Part shown: piece by piece, positions 8,562 to 18,678 of the stretch
Position numbering within the stretch: the stretch's first letter is position 1
Layout of the letters: each line of letters opens with the position of its first letter
NCBI GenBank assembly: GCA_903863935.1
Contig: CAIPDV010000121.1
Coordinates: forward strand, 48,461-112,460
From: an uncultured Bacteroidota bacterium
Lineage (GTDB): Bacteria; Bacteroidota; Bacteroidia; JABEUT01
DNA: 64,000 nt
Direction: 5' to 3'
Notes under the pieces: generated by a model
What the model was told of the DNA's origin: nothing
The model's input: the letters and a program-made list of their open reading frames with translations, nothing else
Databases searched by the model: none
Translations under genes and position numbers: made by a program

Positions 8562-9626
8562 TTATTTCATTGCTTTTCTGTCAGCAGCTTTTTTGCAGTC
8601 GTCGGCGTAAGATTGGGCATCATCACAGCCTAAGTCGGCTGCCTTTTGGAAGTAATCGCAGGCATCCTCACCCATTTTCTTTTTACGTAACCCCAGTTTG
8701 AACCAAGCAATACCTTCGCTCGGTTTCAGGTGAATGAGTTGTTGGTAGTCATACAATGCTGATTCAACCATCCCAAGGTTTTCACAATCTGCCGCCTGAT
8801 GCAGATAAGCATCGGCAAATTTGGGATTTCTGACGATCACTTTTGTAAGGTCGTTCATCGCCTCCTTGTATTTTTGTTTTTGCTCATAGGTAAGGGCTCT
8901 GCGGTAATATCCCATATAATTCAGGGAATCCATTTTAATAGACAGGGTATAGTCATCTATTGCCGAGTCAAGCTTTCCAAGTCCTTCGTATGCAATGCCC
9001 CTATAGGTATAATAGTTAGCCGAATCATGACAATATAAAATAGCCTGATTCAGATTTTGTAAACCTTCCGCAAATTGCTTTAGATCTACTTCAGTTTTAC
9101 CTTTTGCAAAATATTCAATGCCACACATCCAGCAGAAATTATCGCGGTAAGCCAATTTGGCGGCTTTCATGGTATCACTCAGCCGTCGTGCTTTACTGAT
9201 ATATCTGCAAGCTTCATTTTTACCTTTCCCTTTCATCATTATTCCCTTTTGGAGCAATGCTTCCGGGTATTGTGAATCAATTTGCACCGCTACATCAAAA
9301 TCTTTTCCTGCCTGAACAAATTCGCTGTTATTCATATTGGCCATTCCAAGCTTATAATAACCAACCGCCCATTCGTGGTTAACCGAGAAGTTCGGATATA
9401 AACTTGATTTTTCGAAGGCAGTACATGTATCATAGCTGTATATCTTGCTCAAATACTCCGGCAACTTGGCCTCGAAAGTTTTTATGTAACGTGTATAATA
9501 CTCTGCTGCCAGTTTAAAGCTGCCATTATTATAGGCCCGTTCACCGGCAAGGAAATTAACATCGTCCTGCGCCTTTAACGAGATTACTGAATTTAATAAA
9601 AATAACAGGAGGAATATTTTTTTCAT
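8562..9626 (-). CDS. exported TPR-repeat protein
   Basis: This 354-aa protein begins with a signal peptide (MKKIFLLLFLLNSVISLKAQ, cleavage near 20) and contains about six tetratricopeptide-type helical repeats between residues 25 and 345, for example YPEALLQKGIMMKGKGK and FADAYLHQAADCENLG. The last repeat, WFKLGLRKKKMGEDACDYFQKAADLGC, resembles a Sel1-like unit. A periplasmic scaffold role is likely, but no specific partner can be named. Cysteines are numerous for an exported protein. It is not in an operon: divergent from the dipeptidase and convergent with mutS. Confidence 0.85.
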   Translation of the reverse strand: MKKIFLLLFLLNSVISLKAQDDVNFLAGERAYNNGSFKLAAEYYTRYIKTFEAKLPEYLSKIYSYDTCTAFEKSSLYPNFSVNHEWAVGYYKLGMANMNNSEFVQAGKDFDVAVQIDSQYPEALLQKGIMMKGKGKNEACRYISKARRLSDTMKAAKLAYRDNFCWMCGIEYFAKGKTEVDLKQFAEGLQNLNQAILYCHDSANYYTYRGIAYEGLGKLDSAIDDYTLSIKMDSLNYMGYYRRALTYEQKQKYKEAMNDLTKVIVRNPKFADAYLHQAADCENLGMVESALYDYQQLIHLKPSEGIAWFKLGLRKKKMGEDACDYFQKAADLGCDDAQSYADDCKKAADRKAMK

Positions 9627-9666
9627 GAACCTTTTTTATTGGGCTGCAAATCTATAAAAAAGAAAA

Positions 9667-9755
9667 CAGTGGTCGGTAGTCACATATCAGTGAACAAAAA
9701 AGATAATATTAAACTAAAATAAACGCTATTACTAGCCGCGGATAACTGACCACTG
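9667..9755. repeat. weak heptamer array with inverted partner
   Basis: Units CAGTGGT, CGGTAGT, CACATAT and CAGTGAA run in 7-bp register at 9667-9694, and ACTGACCACTG at 9745-9755 is the reverse complement of the left end with one mismatch. It lies between divergent genes, so it is not a terminator. Confidence 0.5.
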
Positions 9756-9802
9756 ATAATTAAATTAATTGCATATTTGCAGTCAACTAAACATCAATAG
9801 CT

Positions 9803-11173
9803 ATGAAAGAAATAGATGCATATATCGCAAAGAACAAAGACCGTTTTACAAATGAGTTGCTGGATTTTCTCCGCATTCCATCTGTAAGTGCCGATTCCAA
9901 ATTCAAAAAGGATATGGAGCGTGCGGCAGAATTTGTAAAAAAATCATTGCTTGCCGCCGGAGCAGATAAGGTTGAAATTCACCCTACCAAACTGCATCCC
10001 ATAGTATATGGAGAAAAGATAGTAGATAAAAAACTTCCCACAATTCTGGCATACGGACACTATGATGTTCAACCGCCTGATCCACTAAACCTGTGGCATT
10101 CACCTCCATTTGAGCCTGTTATTAAAGACGGTAAAATTTATGCCCGCGGCTCATGCGATGATAAAGGACAAGTGTATATGCACATTAAGGCACTTGAAAT
10201 GCTTTTGAAGATAGGCAAACTGCCTTGTAATGTTAAATTCCTGATTGAAGGGGAAGAGGAAGTTGGCTCTGTTTCGTTGGGAGATTTTGTAAAAAAGAAC
10301 AAAAAGAAATTAGAATCGGATGTTATTGTAATTTCTGACACCGATATTATTGACAACAAAGTTCCGTCCATTAATGTGGGCTTGAGAGGAATAGCAGGGG
10401 TAGAAATTGAAGTTACAGGACCTAACCGCGATCTGCATTCAGGGGTATATGGTGGTGCCGTAGCCAATCCAATTACGGTGTTGTGCGAAATGATAGCCTC
10501 TTTGAAAGATAAGGACGGGCACATTACCATACCGGGTTTTTATAAAGATGTAAAAGTTCTTTCGGCGAAAGATAGAAAGGATTTGAATAGCGCGCCATTT
10601 AACTTGAACGCATATAAGAAAGACCTTGGAATTAAGGACGTAACAGGCGAAAAAGGATATACCACACTGGAACGGACTTCAATCCGCCCGACTGTAGAAC
10701 TGAATGGTATATGGGGTGGGTACCAGGGAGAAGGCTCCAAAACTGTGATTGCATCGAAAGCTTTTGCAAAAATTACCATGCGTTTGGTGCCCAACCAAAG
10801 CCCTGAAACGATATTAGCACTTTTCAAGAAGCATGTTGAAAAGATTGCCCCTAAGTCAGTTACTGTTAAGGTTACGTTAGGCCATGGTGGCGATCCGGTA
10901 TTGCTGGAAACAACCTCTCCGGGATACCAGGCAGCCAGCCGGGCCATGCAGGAGTCGTTTGGTAAAAAACCTATTCCAACCCGCAGCGGGGGAAGTATTC
11001 CGATAGTAGCCCTGTTTAAAAAAGAACTTGGCAGAGACTCCGTATTATTAGGGTTCGGTTTGAATTCGGATAACATTCACTCACCGAATGAGCATTATGG
11101 CATTTTCAACTACCTGAAAGGGATTGAAACAATTGGCCTTTTTCACTATCAATTTGCAGCAGTAAGGAAATAA
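9803..11173 (+). CDS. M20-family metallodipeptidase
   Basis: A 456-aa cytosolic dipeptidase of the CNDP/ArgE-DapE-type M20 family. Zinc ligands and catalytic residues are visible in YGHYDVQPP (about 92-100), RGSCDDKGQ (about 115), the catalytic EGEEEVGS (about 151) and SDTD (about 178). DLHSGVYGGAVANP marks the lid/dimerisation domain, and HSPNEH near residue 430 gives the last zinc histidine. There is no signal peptide. It hydrolyses dipeptides or similar N-acyl substrates. A 7/8 match to the -7 box (CATATTTG) lies about 25 bp upstream, and an intrinsic terminator follows. Confidence 0.92.
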   Translation: MKEIDAYIAKNKDRFTNELLDFLRIPSVSADSKFKKDMERAAEFVKKSLLAAGADKVEIHPTKLHPIVYGEKIVDKKLPTILAYGHYDVQPPDPLNLWHSPPFEPVIKDGKIYARGSCDDKGQVYMHIKALEMLLKIGKLPCNVKFLIEGEEEVGSVSLGDFVKKNKKKLESDVIVISDTDIIDNKVPSINVGLRGIAGVEIEVTGPNRDLHSGVYGGAVANPITVLCEMIASLKDKDGHITIPGFYKDVKVLSAKDRKDLNSAPFNLNAYKKDLGIKDVTGEKGYTTLERTSIRPTVELNGIWGGYQGEGSKTVIASKAFAKITMRLVPNQSPETILALFKKHVEKIAPKSVTVKVTLGHGGDPVLLETTSPGYQAASRAMQESFGKKPIPTRSGGSIPIVALFKKELGRDSVLLGFGLNSDNIHSPNEHYGIFNYLKGIETIGLFHYQFAAVRK

Positions 11174-11199
11174 TTCCATATTTTACTTTATTGATTTAC

Positions 11200-11227
11200 A
11201 AACCATTACATTCATTTGTAATGGTTT
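11200..11227 (+). terminator. intrinsic terminator after dipeptidase
   Basis: An 11-bp perfect stem AAACCATTACA / TGTAATGGTTT with a 6-nt loop, followed by a T-rich stretch, 27 bp after the stop codon. Confidence 0.7.
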
Positions 11228-11377
11228 TGTAATTTTATTTGGCAATGCACCCAACCTTTCACAAAAACGGTGCGTACTAGTATACAGGTTTTAAACCCGG
11301 GGTGGCATTAACCCCGTCAATTAAAAAGATAAAATGAAAAACAGGAATATACATGTGACTTTATATTCCAAAAACAA

Positions 11378-11385
11378 TATATTTG
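11378..11385 (+). promoter_or_regulatory. -7 box (TATATTTG) of the T9SS adhesin
   Basis: A perfect TAnnTTTG 19 bp before the ATG at 11405. Confidence 0.45.
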
Positions 11386-11404
11386 TAACCTTAATTTTAT
11401 AAGC

Positions 11405-14400
11405 ATGAATAGAAATATCCTGTCCTTATGTGTAGGTTTTGCTTTTGTTTCAACAACAATCCTGACTACAAATGTTTCAGCTCAGTCTACTACCAAAGGT
11501 GAAGAACTTGAGCAAATCAATTTTTCATGGAATACGGTTACCGATAACCTTTTAATAAAATTCCACCCCAGTGCCAATGAAATTAATACTTTTTACAGAT
11601 TCGACCAGGAAAAAGTGACAGCCTTAAAGCTGGACTTTTTTGCGAAAATGCGTATGTCCAATTCTTCAAATACAGGCGGGCTTATAAAAGATGCTCAAAC
11701 TAGTTTGTCTTCCTTATATGAAAAATTTATTGAAACCAAGAAAGCTTACCCATCTTCCGTTTCTGAATATTCAGGAAGAAGAGTATCTACAGTAAACCCT
11801 TGCGATTCTTCAGGATGTACTAATATGGATTTTCGTTCAGGCGACTTTACTTCATGGTACGGATACTATGCAAATCATGATTATAATTGCTCGGTCAGTA
11901 CTTTAAGCAGTGTTACCGGAGGTTCTTTAGGTGCGGTTACCCTTGCCTGTAACGATCCAGCAACAGCAAGTTACAATAGGCTTATAAATGACTATCAGCT
12001 TTCAATTACCAGCAGTGGATATGACGCTATCATTCCGGCTATTTCCAGGGTTTCTCCCTGGGCAACCGGAGGTCACTCCGTTATGCTGGGCGACAGTACA
12101 TGGGTAGGTTATGGGTCAGCTATTTTAGAAAAAACTTTCTATGTTTCCCCCGGAACAGCCAATCTTACATATCAATACGCAGTATTTTTAGAAAACCCGG
12201 CTTCCCACTGTAAAGGAACTCAACCCCTCTTTACCGTTGCTGCATTGGATGAAAATGGGGATACAATACCAAATTGCGGTGAATATAATGTTACCGCAGG
12301 ATATGGTACCAATACTTTTGACAGCACAATATACAATGGTGTAAAGTTATTTTACAGAGACTGGACCATTGCCAACGTTCCTCTTAAGAATTATATTGGT
12401 CATTGTGTTACCATTGTTTTTGAAGTTAGGGACTGTGGACAAGGCGGACACTTCGGGTATGCATATGTTGATGCTTCGTGTTCACCACTTACTCCTATTT
12501 CTTCTTCGCCCGGTTTCTGCGGACAAGACTCCATTCAACTAATTGCTCCTCCCGGAGCTCAAACATACGAGTGGATCGGTCCATCCATTGGAAGTATACG
12601 GACAGACACCTCCAAACAAATTGTTTGGGTAGATAGCGTTGGTACCTATACCGTAGTTACTATTCCTGTTACAGGCGTTCAATGTGCTGATACACTTACT
12701 ATTACTTTAGGTAAAGCCGCAGGCCCACCACCACATCCTAACTTTGCAGCAGATACAGTTTGTGCAGGCTCACCTACTAAGTTCACCAATATTTCTTTAC
12801 CGTCAACCGGTAAATTCTGGTGGGATTTTTATAATATAGGAATTTACAACTTGAGTGATACCAATAATTTTAATCCGACCTGGACCTATGTTACCCCCGG
12901 AACATACCATGTCAAATTACATGAAGTATTTAACGGTTGTGGTACAGACACCGTATTAACCATAAAGGTAGATACAGTGCCATCAGCAGGATTTACGGCA
13001 TCAGGCGGATGTATGAATACGCCAATAACTTTCTCCAACACGAGTGTTGGCGCAGGAAAGTATTATTGGAACTTTGGAGACCCTTCATCAGCCCCTAAAG
13101 ATACTTCTACTGCTATATCTCCTACTCATACATTTACAACGGCAGCAACCTATACAGTTACACTTGTTGTTACCAATTCGGGCCATTGCAGTGATACCGT
13201 TAAACAAACCATTACAATCTATCCGATTCCTCATCCGGTTATAACTGGTGATACACTGATCTGTCCAGGTCAAAGAGACACCTTATCTGTTACAGGTGGA
13301 ACAACCTATTTGTGGAGTAATGGAAAGACAACTTCTCAAATTGCACCTACTCCTTCATCAACAATTACATATACTGTAACTGCTTATAATGGTACTTGCA
13401 CGCATGATACTACTTTCACTATCCACATGATTCCGGCCCCCAGCCCTACCATCACTGTTACGAAAGATAGTGTTTGTAAAGGAGATACAATTACACTTGA
13501 AGGTTCCGGAGCTACAACCTATAAATGGTTGCCAAGCAATAATACAACTACCAAAATACAGTTAACCGTCAACAAGATCGATACCATCAGATTAGTAGGA
13601 TACGGTGGTGTTTGTGTTGATACTGCAACTGTAATTATTGGTGTTATTAAACAAATAACTGCTGCTTCAACAACCAGTGTAGATTCAATATGCCCTGGTC
13701 AGTCAGCAGTACTTACAACACAAGTTAGCGGTTCTTCGGGCACTTACTCCTGGAATACCGGGGAAACAACCTCATCTATTACAGTGAGTCCTGCTACAAC
13801 CACTACGTATACATGTACCATTACAGGTAAGTGTAATACGATAACCAATACAGTGAAAGTTACTGTTGACCCGATACCTGTTGTTAAAATTAAAGGAACA
13901 CCTTGGAAATGTCAGGGAATCCGTGACACTTTAACGGTAACAGGTGGGGTACATTATATTTGGAGTAATGGAAAAACTACTACCACGTATATCACAGGCC
14001 CTATTAATGGAGACTCCGTAATTTCAGTTGTGGCATACAACAACCTTGGGTGTTCAGATACAACCAAGTTCCTTGTAACCCTGCGTCCAAAACCGAATAT
14101 CATTATTACCGCGCCAACAAAAGCCTGTGCGGGACAATCGGTTCTACTTACTGCTACAGGAAGCGGCGTTGGTCCGTTCACTTATTCATGGTCAGTTGGC
14201 GGAACTACAGTTACTATAATATCTAATTATGATACGGTTACTGTAAATCCTGATGTAACTACCATTTATACGGTTAAAGTATCAAATGGATGTCTCGCAT
14301 CCAAATCAACCTCCGTGGTTCCGGATAACCCACCCATGCTGGTATGTTGCGACAAAGCTATTGTTAAGGGTGATGACACGATCCTTATAGCATCTAACAG

Positions 14401-14863
14401 CACGGGTAAGATATACAAATACAACTGGTACGATACCGCAGGAGTTGTTTGTTTAGATCCACCTAAGTGCGACTCAGTAAAAGTAAAACCATCAATAACT
14501 ACTACCTATACTGTAATTGGAACAGATAGCCTCGGCTGTCAGATTGAAAGAGTTGTAACCATTGTTGTGGAAACACCTTGCTTTGATTTCAAAGTTCCTA
14601 ACGTATTCACACCTAACTATCCGGGCCAAAGCGGATTGAATGCTGAATTCTACATTAAAACAGAGAATATTGATGGTTGGGCAATAACGATCTTCGACCG
14701 TTGGGGTAAAGAAATGTTCAAATCAAGTAACCCTTATGTATACTGGACCGGACTTACCGAAGGCGGTGCAAAAGCTCCGGATGGGGTTTACTACTATATA
14801 ATTACAGGATCTTGTCAGAACAATACTTACAAGAGAGACGGATTCGTACAACTTATCCGGTAA
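11405..14863 (+). CDS. PKD/Ig-repeat surface protein with T9SS type B domain
   Basis: A 1152-aa secreted protein with a signal peptide (cleavage after NVSAQ, about 27). A beta-rich N-terminal region (about 130-365) has jelly-roll-like character. PKD modules follow (for example GKYYWNFGDPSSAPKDT near 555) and then several Ig-like repeats with the signature YLWSNGKTTSQIAPTPSSTI. The C-terminal 95 residues (VPNVFTP ... ITIFDRWGKEMF ... APDGVYYYII) are the gliding-motility-associated type B sorting domain recognised by the T9SS. A cell-surface or released adhesin is likely. Serine and threonine content is high and no catalytic motif is seen. It is monocistronic. Confidence 0.92.
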   Translation: MNRNILSLCVGFAFVSTTILTTNVSAQSTTKGEELEQINFSWNTVTDNLLIKFHPSANEINTFYRFDQEKVTALKLDFFAKMRMSNSSNTGGLIKDAQTSLSSLYEKFIETKKAYPSSVSEYSGRRVSTVNPCDSSGCTNMDFRSGDFTSWYGYYANHDYNCSVSTLSSVTGGSLGAVTLACNDPATASYNRLINDYQLSITSSGYDAIIPAISRVSPWATGGHSVMLGDSTWVGYGSAILEKTFYVSPGTANLTYQYAVFLENPASHCKGTQPLFTVAALDENGDTIPNCGEYNVTAGYGTNTFDSTIYNGVKLFYRDWTIANVPLKNYIGHCVTIVFEVRDCGQGGHFGYAYVDASCSPLTPISSSPGFCGQDSIQLIAPPGAQTYEWIGPSIGSIRTDTSKQIVWVDSVGTYTVVTIPVTGVQCADTLTITLGKAAGPPPHPNFAADTVCAGSPTKFTNISLPSTGKFWWDFYNIGIYNLSDTNNFNPTWTYVTPGTYHVKLHEVFNGCGTDTVLTIKVDTVPSAGFTASGGCMNTPITFSNTSVGAGKYYWNFGDPSSAPKDTSTAISPTHTFTTAATYTVTLVVTNSGHCSDTVKQTITIYPIPHPVITGDTLICPGQRDTLSVTGGTTYLWSNGKTTSQIAPTPSSTITYTVTAYNGTCTHDTTFTIHMIPAPSPTITVTKDSVCKGDTITLEGSGATTYKWLPSNNTTTKIQLTVNKIDTIRLVGYGGVCVDTATVIIGVIKQITAASTTSVDSICPGQSAVLTTQVSGSSGTYSWNTGETTSSITVSPATTTTYTCTITGKCNTITNTVKVTVDPIPVVKIKGTPWKCQGIRDTLTVTGGVHYIWSNGKTTTTYITGPINGDSVISVVAYNNLGCSDTTKFLVTLRPKPNIIITAPTKACAGQSVLLTATGSGVGPFTYSWSVGGTTVTIISNYDTVTVNPDVTTIYTVKVSNGCLASKSTSVVPDNPPMLVCCDKAIVKGDDTILIASNSTGKIYKYNWYDTAGVVCLDPPKCDSVKVKPSITTTYTVIGTDSLGCQIERVVTIVVETPCFDFKVPNVFTPNYPGQSGLNAEFYIKTENIDGWAITIFDRWGKEMFKSSNPYVYWTGLTEGGAKAPDGVYYYIITGSCQNNTYKRDGFVQLIR

Positions 14864-14891
14864 ATGAAAAGTGAAAAGCTAAAAATGAACA
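14864..14891 (+). repeat. degenerate heptamer run
   Basis: ATGAAAA, GTGAAAA, GCTAAAA, ATGAACA follow the stop codon in 7-bp register. It is weaker than the other heptamer loci and is paired in position with the run at 14963. Confidence 0.45.
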
Positions 14892-14915
14892 ATTTTTAGT
14901 TTGATTATAAAACTC

Positions 14916-14944
14916 AAAAGCCCTGCAATATTGCGGGGCTTTTA
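14916..14944. terminator. bidirectional terminator
   Basis: AAAAGCCC and GGGCTTTT form the outer stem and GCAAT/ATTGC the inner one, with a T-G wobble between them. A- and T-runs on both sides let it serve both the adhesin gene and the convergent radical SAM gene. Confidence 0.85.
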
Positions 14945-14962
14945 GTTTTGAAATTATTAATA

Positions 14963-14997
14963 ATTCTTCCCTATTAGTTCTTCACTATTCACTGCTT
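14963..14997 (-). repeat. degenerate heptamer run (14-bp double unit)
   Basis: ATTCTTC, CCTATTA, GTTCTTC, ACTATTC, ACTGCTT follow in 7-bp register, with units two apart most alike. It touches the stop of the leftward radical SAM gene. Confidence 0.5.
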
Positions 14998-14998
14998 T

Positions 14999-16021
14999 TT
15001 AACCCCACACCTTGGTTCCTTCGGTGCAGTTTTTGCAGATGTCTATCTCTTTGCGTGATTGCAATAAGGAATGACGGAACCGGCGGTATTTTTCATTATT
15101 CCACAGTTCTTTAAATGAGCTGTCGCGTAGCGAACCCATCGGATGCGAAGCATCTTTATCAAAGCAGCAAGGAACAACATTGCCATCCCAGGTTATTACA
15201 CAGGAATTCCACATGCGCCAGCAATGATTGAGAAGCTTATTTTTTATAGCGTATTTTCCATCGGCTCCCTTCTTATATCGTGAATATTCCTGCTGGTCGG
15301 GAATGAGTTCATTGCCGTTTTCGTAATCATAAATCTGCACTGTTTTCAATCTAACCTCATCAATACCTATTTCCTTAGCCAATGCTTTTACTTCCGGAAT
15401 CTGGTGTTCGTTAGCCTTCACTACCAAAAACTGAAATATCAAGTACGGAGTTTTAGATTTCAATTGCTTTTTGCTTTCCGCTACATTTCTGGCTCCTTCC
15501 AAAACTTTATCAAGTTTTCCTCCTATTCTATAAGAAGAGTATGTTTCCTGAGTAGTTCCATCAATGGAAATAATAAGCCGATCTAATCCCGACTCCACCG
15601 TTTTTTTTGCAACTTCAGGAGTAAGGTAATGCGCATTGGTAGATGTGGCCGTATATATCTTTTTGGAATTTGCATACTTCACCATTTCCAAAAACTTTGG
15701 GTTAAGGTAGGGTTCACCCTGAAAATAAAAAGTCAGGTAAGCCAAATGGGGCGCAAATTCATCTATCACCCCTTTAAAAAAATCATCTTTTAACATTCCT
15801 GTATTACGGGTGAACTCCCGCAACCCGCTTGGGCATTGTGGGCACCTTAAATTGCATGAGGTGGTAGGCTCAAAAGATATACTGATAGGTAACCCCATGT
15901 GTGCCGGTTTCCCTGTTAAGCGCGATAACTGGTAACTGAAAAGCACCTTACCTCCATTCCATACTTTATAGGGCGTAAGTTTGGAAGCAATATTTAAACT
16001 GTCTGTAAGTTTTTTTAGCAA
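14999..16021 (-). CDS. radical SAM protein with SPASM domain
   Basis: A 340-aa enzyme. The SAM-binding 4Fe-4S cluster motif is C56-x3-C60-x2-C63 in SCNLRCPQC. The TIM-barrel follows (FQGEPYLNP, LIISIDGTT). A C-terminal SPASM cluster-binding region shows CWRMWNSCVITWDGNVVPCC and ends with ICKNC, so at least one auxiliary Fe-S cluster is expected. Such proteins modify peptides or small metabolites; no precursor peptide or partner enzyme is adjacent, so the substrate is unknown. It is transcribed divergently from murF/alr and ends against a shared terminator. Confidence 0.88.
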   Translation of the reverse strand: MLKKLTDSLNIASKLTPYKVWNGGKVLFSYQLSRLTGKPAHMGLPISISFEPTTSCNLRCPQCPSGLREFTRNTGMLKDDFFKGVIDEFAPHLAYLTFYFQGEPYLNPKFLEMVKYANSKKIYTATSTNAHYLTPEVAKKTVESGLDRLIISIDGTTQETYSSYRIGGKLDKVLEGARNVAESKKQLKSKTPYLIFQFLVVKANEHQIPEVKALAKEIGIDEVRLKTVQIYDYENGNELIPDQQEYSRYKKGADGKYAIKNKLLNHCWRMWNSCVITWDGNVVPCCFDKDASHPMGSLRDSSFKELWNNEKYRRFRHSLLQSRKEIDICKNCTEGTKVWG

Positions 16022-16086
16022 GATGGGGCAAAGATAGGCAAAGCAGCTATAGGATGGAAGCTATAAGATACGCTTGTTGACTTTAA

Positions 16087-16114
16087 CTTACAACTTACGA
16101 CTTTTAACTTACGA
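16087..16114. repeat. heptamer array (CTTACGA unit)
   Basis: CTTACAA, CTTACGA, CTTTTAA, CTTACGA in 7-bp register, directly upstream of the murF/alr -7 box. It occupies the place of the -33 region, so it may influence that promoter. Confidence 0.75.
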
Positions 16115-16122
16115 CTAATATG

Positions 16123-16130
16123 TAACTTTG
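16123..16130 (+). promoter_or_regulatory. -7 box (TAACTTTG) of murF/alr
   Basis: A perfect TAnnTTTG 7 bp before the ATG at 16138, implying a nearly leaderless transcript. Confidence 0.55.
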
Positions 16131-16137
16131 ACCTGTT

Positions 16138-18639
16138 ATGGTGTACGATGTTTTGCAAATAACAGATATTGTTCAGGGGGAATTGATAATCAACTCTTCG
16201 CTTAAAAGTTTGCATGTGAAACAGTTGTTAATTGACAGCCGCACACTTGCTGAACCCGATGGTGTATTATTTGTGGCACTTAAAACCACCGGTAACGACG
16301 GACATCGATTTATAAAAGAACTCTATGAAAAAGGGGTCCGGGTTTTCCTGGTAAATACCGATTATGATTATAACGAGAACTTTAATGAAGCAGCCTTTAT
16401 TAAAGTAAGCAATACGCTGGAAGCATTACAAAACCTGGCCATTTGGCATCGTAAACAATTTTCAATTCCGGTGATTGCAATTACCGGAAGCAACGGAAAA
16501 ACAATTGTTAAGGAGTGGTTGTACCAGTTGCTTTCACCAGATAGAAGGATTGTGAAAAGTCCGTTGAGTTATAATTCTCAGGTGGGTGTGCCTTTATCCG
16601 TTTGGCAAATGGATGCCACCCATGAGTTGGGCATTTTCGAAGCCGGAATTTCGCAACCGGGTGAAATGGAAAAGCTCGAATCTATTATTAAACCTGGCCT
16701 CGGAATATTCACCAATATTGGCGAAGCCCACGGAGCTAACTTTAAAAACACAAAAGAAAAGATTGAAGAGAAACTGAAACTCTTTAAAAATGTAAAGACC
16801 TTGATCTATTGCAGCGATCATATTGATATTGAAGTTGCCATAAAATCAAATCCTCATCTTTCGGGTGTTAAATTATTTGCATGGTCTGTTAATGCAGATG
16901 CAGCGTTGAAAATAAGAACCATTGCGCAAGGAATTGGCAACACAAAAATTACCGCATTATACCGGCAAAAAGAAATAAGCATATTCATTCCTTTTGTGGA
17001 TGACGCCTCTATAGAAAATGCAATGGAATGCTGGGCATATATGCTGAATGCGGGTTACGAAAATACCGTTATTGCTGAGCGGATGAGCGAACTGCAGCCA
17101 GTGGCAATGCGGCTGGAAATGCTTAAAGGCATGAATAATTGCACGCTTATCAATGATTCTTATAATTCAGATATAAATTCACTTTCGGTAGCACTGAATT
17201 TTTTACACAGGCAGGAGCAGCATTCCAGAAAGACCATAATACTTTCTGATATTACCCAAAGCGGAAAGGAAGAAAAAGAGCTTTATTCGAAAATTGCCGG
17301 CATCCTAAAAGCTAAAGCTCCTGCAAGATTTATAGGTATCGGTGAGGCAATATCACGCAATGCGGACGTGTTTAAAATTGGCCAAAAAGATTCGCTCACA
17401 GAAAAGACCTTTTTTAATACGACTTCCGACTTTTTAAAATACCTGCACGAATTTAATTTTCGTGATGAAGCTATTTTATTGAAAGGAGCACGGAGTTTTG
17501 AGTTTGAAAAAATAAGCAGGGTGCTTCAGGAAAAAGCCCACGAAACCATTATGCTTATTAACCTTGCGGCCATTGGGCATAACATTGCCTATTATCGTTC
17601 ACTTTTAAAACCTTCCACCAGAATAATGGCGATGGTTAAAGCGTTCTCGTATGGCAGCGGTAGTTTTGAAATTGCCAACATGCTTCAATTTCATCATGTA
17701 GATTACCTTGCTGTGGCCTACCCTGATGAAGGAGTGGAACTGAGGAATGCAGGTATTAACTTACCGATTATGGTAATGAATCCGGAACCCGGAAGCTATG
17801 ACCTTTTTATTAAATACCGCATGGAGCCTGAAGTATACAGCTTCAGGACGCTGAAAATGGCGGCAGATGCTGTTATGCATAGTGGCAGCAACGACAAATT
17901 GCCAATCCATATTAAGTTAGATACCGGTATGCACAGGCTCGGTTTTGCTGAGCAAGATATTGATCAATTAATAGAACTAGTAGCCCAAACTCCTGCACTT
18001 AAAGTTAAATCAATATTCTCGCATCTTGCGGCAAGTGGTTCTGATAACCATACAGATTTTACACATTCTCAAATTGAAAAATTCAGACTATGGAGCGATA
18101 AATTAATAGCTTCACTACCCTACCCTGTTACAAGGCATATTCTGAATTCTGCAGGAATAGCAAGATACCCCGAAGCTCAATTTGATATGGTGAGGCTTGG
18201 AATTGGATTATATGGGATTGGTAACGACGAATTGGAAAACCGTAAATTGGAAAATGCAGCCACCCTGAAAAGTGTTATTTCACAGGTAATGCATCTAAAA
18301 AAGGGCGAAACTGTTGGATACAATCAACGTGGAGTGCTGGAAAAAGACAGCACCATTGCCACCGTTGCAATTGGATATGCGGATGGTATAAGCAGGGAGT
18401 TTGGCAATGGCAAAGGCAAAATGAAAGTACATGGAAAACCCGCACCTGTTGTTGGCGATGTGTGTATGGATATGTGCATGATAGATATATCGGGCATTGA
18501 AGCCAAAGAAGGGGATGAAGTGCTCATATTTGATGACATTGCGTCGCTCCTTCAAACTGCAAAAGACATGAACACTATACCATACGAAACCCTTACCAGC
18601 CTTTCAGGCCGGGTGAAAAGGGTTTATATTCACGAATAA
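16138..18639 (+). CDS. murF/alr: bifunctional MurF ligase / alanine racemase
   Basis: An 833-aa fusion typical of Bacteroidota. Residues 1-460 are a Mur ligase: P-loop ITGSNGKT at 115-122, with LINDSYNSDINS near 337. It adds D-Ala-D-Ala to UDP-MurNAc-tripeptide. Residues about 467-833 are a fold-type III alanine racemase with PLP-binding K501 (AMVKAFSYGSG) and catalytic Y728 (VGYNQRG), making D-alanine. The fusion couples supply of D-Ala to its use in cell wall synthesis. The P-loop has ITGSNGKTIVKEW rather than the usual GKTTTK, a known variation of this fusion family. It is monocistronic. Confidence 0.96.
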   Translation: MVYDVLQITDIVQGELIINSSLKSLHVKQLLIDSRTLAEPDGVLFVALKTTGNDGHRFIKELYEKGVRVFLVNTDYDYNENFNEAAFIKVSNTLEALQNLAIWHRKQFSIPVIAITGSNGKTIVKEWLYQLLSPDRRIVKSPLSYNSQVGVPLSVWQMDATHELGIFEAGISQPGEMEKLESIIKPGLGIFTNIGEAHGANFKNTKEKIEEKLKLFKNVKTLIYCSDHIDIEVAIKSNPHLSGVKLFAWSVNADAALKIRTIAQGIGNTKITALYRQKEISIFIPFVDDASIENAMECWAYMLNAGYENTVIAERMSELQPVAMRLEMLKGMNNCTLINDSYNSDINSLSVALNFLHRQEQHSRKTIILSDITQSGKEEKELYSKIAGILKAKAPARFIGIGEAISRNADVFKIGQKDSLTEKTFFNTTSDFLKYLHEFNFRDEAILLKGARSFEFEKISRVLQEKAHETIMLINLAAIGHNIAYYRSLLKPSTRIMAMVKAFSYGSGSFEIANMLQFHHVDYLAVAYPDEGVELRNAGINLPIMVMNPEPGSYDLFIKYRMEPEVYSFRTLKMAADAVMHSGSNDKLPIHIKLDTGMHRLGFAEQDIDQLIELVAQTPALKVKSIFSHLAASGSDNHTDFTHSQIEKFRLWSDKLIASLPYPVTRHILNSAGIARYPEAQFDMVRLGIGLYGIGNDELENRKLENAATLKSVISQVMHLKKGETVGYNQRGVLEKDSTIATVAIGYADGISREFGNGKGKMKVHGKPAPVVGDVCMDMCMIDISGIEAKEGDEVLIFDDIASLLQTAKDMNTIPYETLTSLSGRVKRVYIHE

Positions 18640-18678
18640 TACGGTAACCTATTCGGAGCAATAGAAAAAGAACTAAAG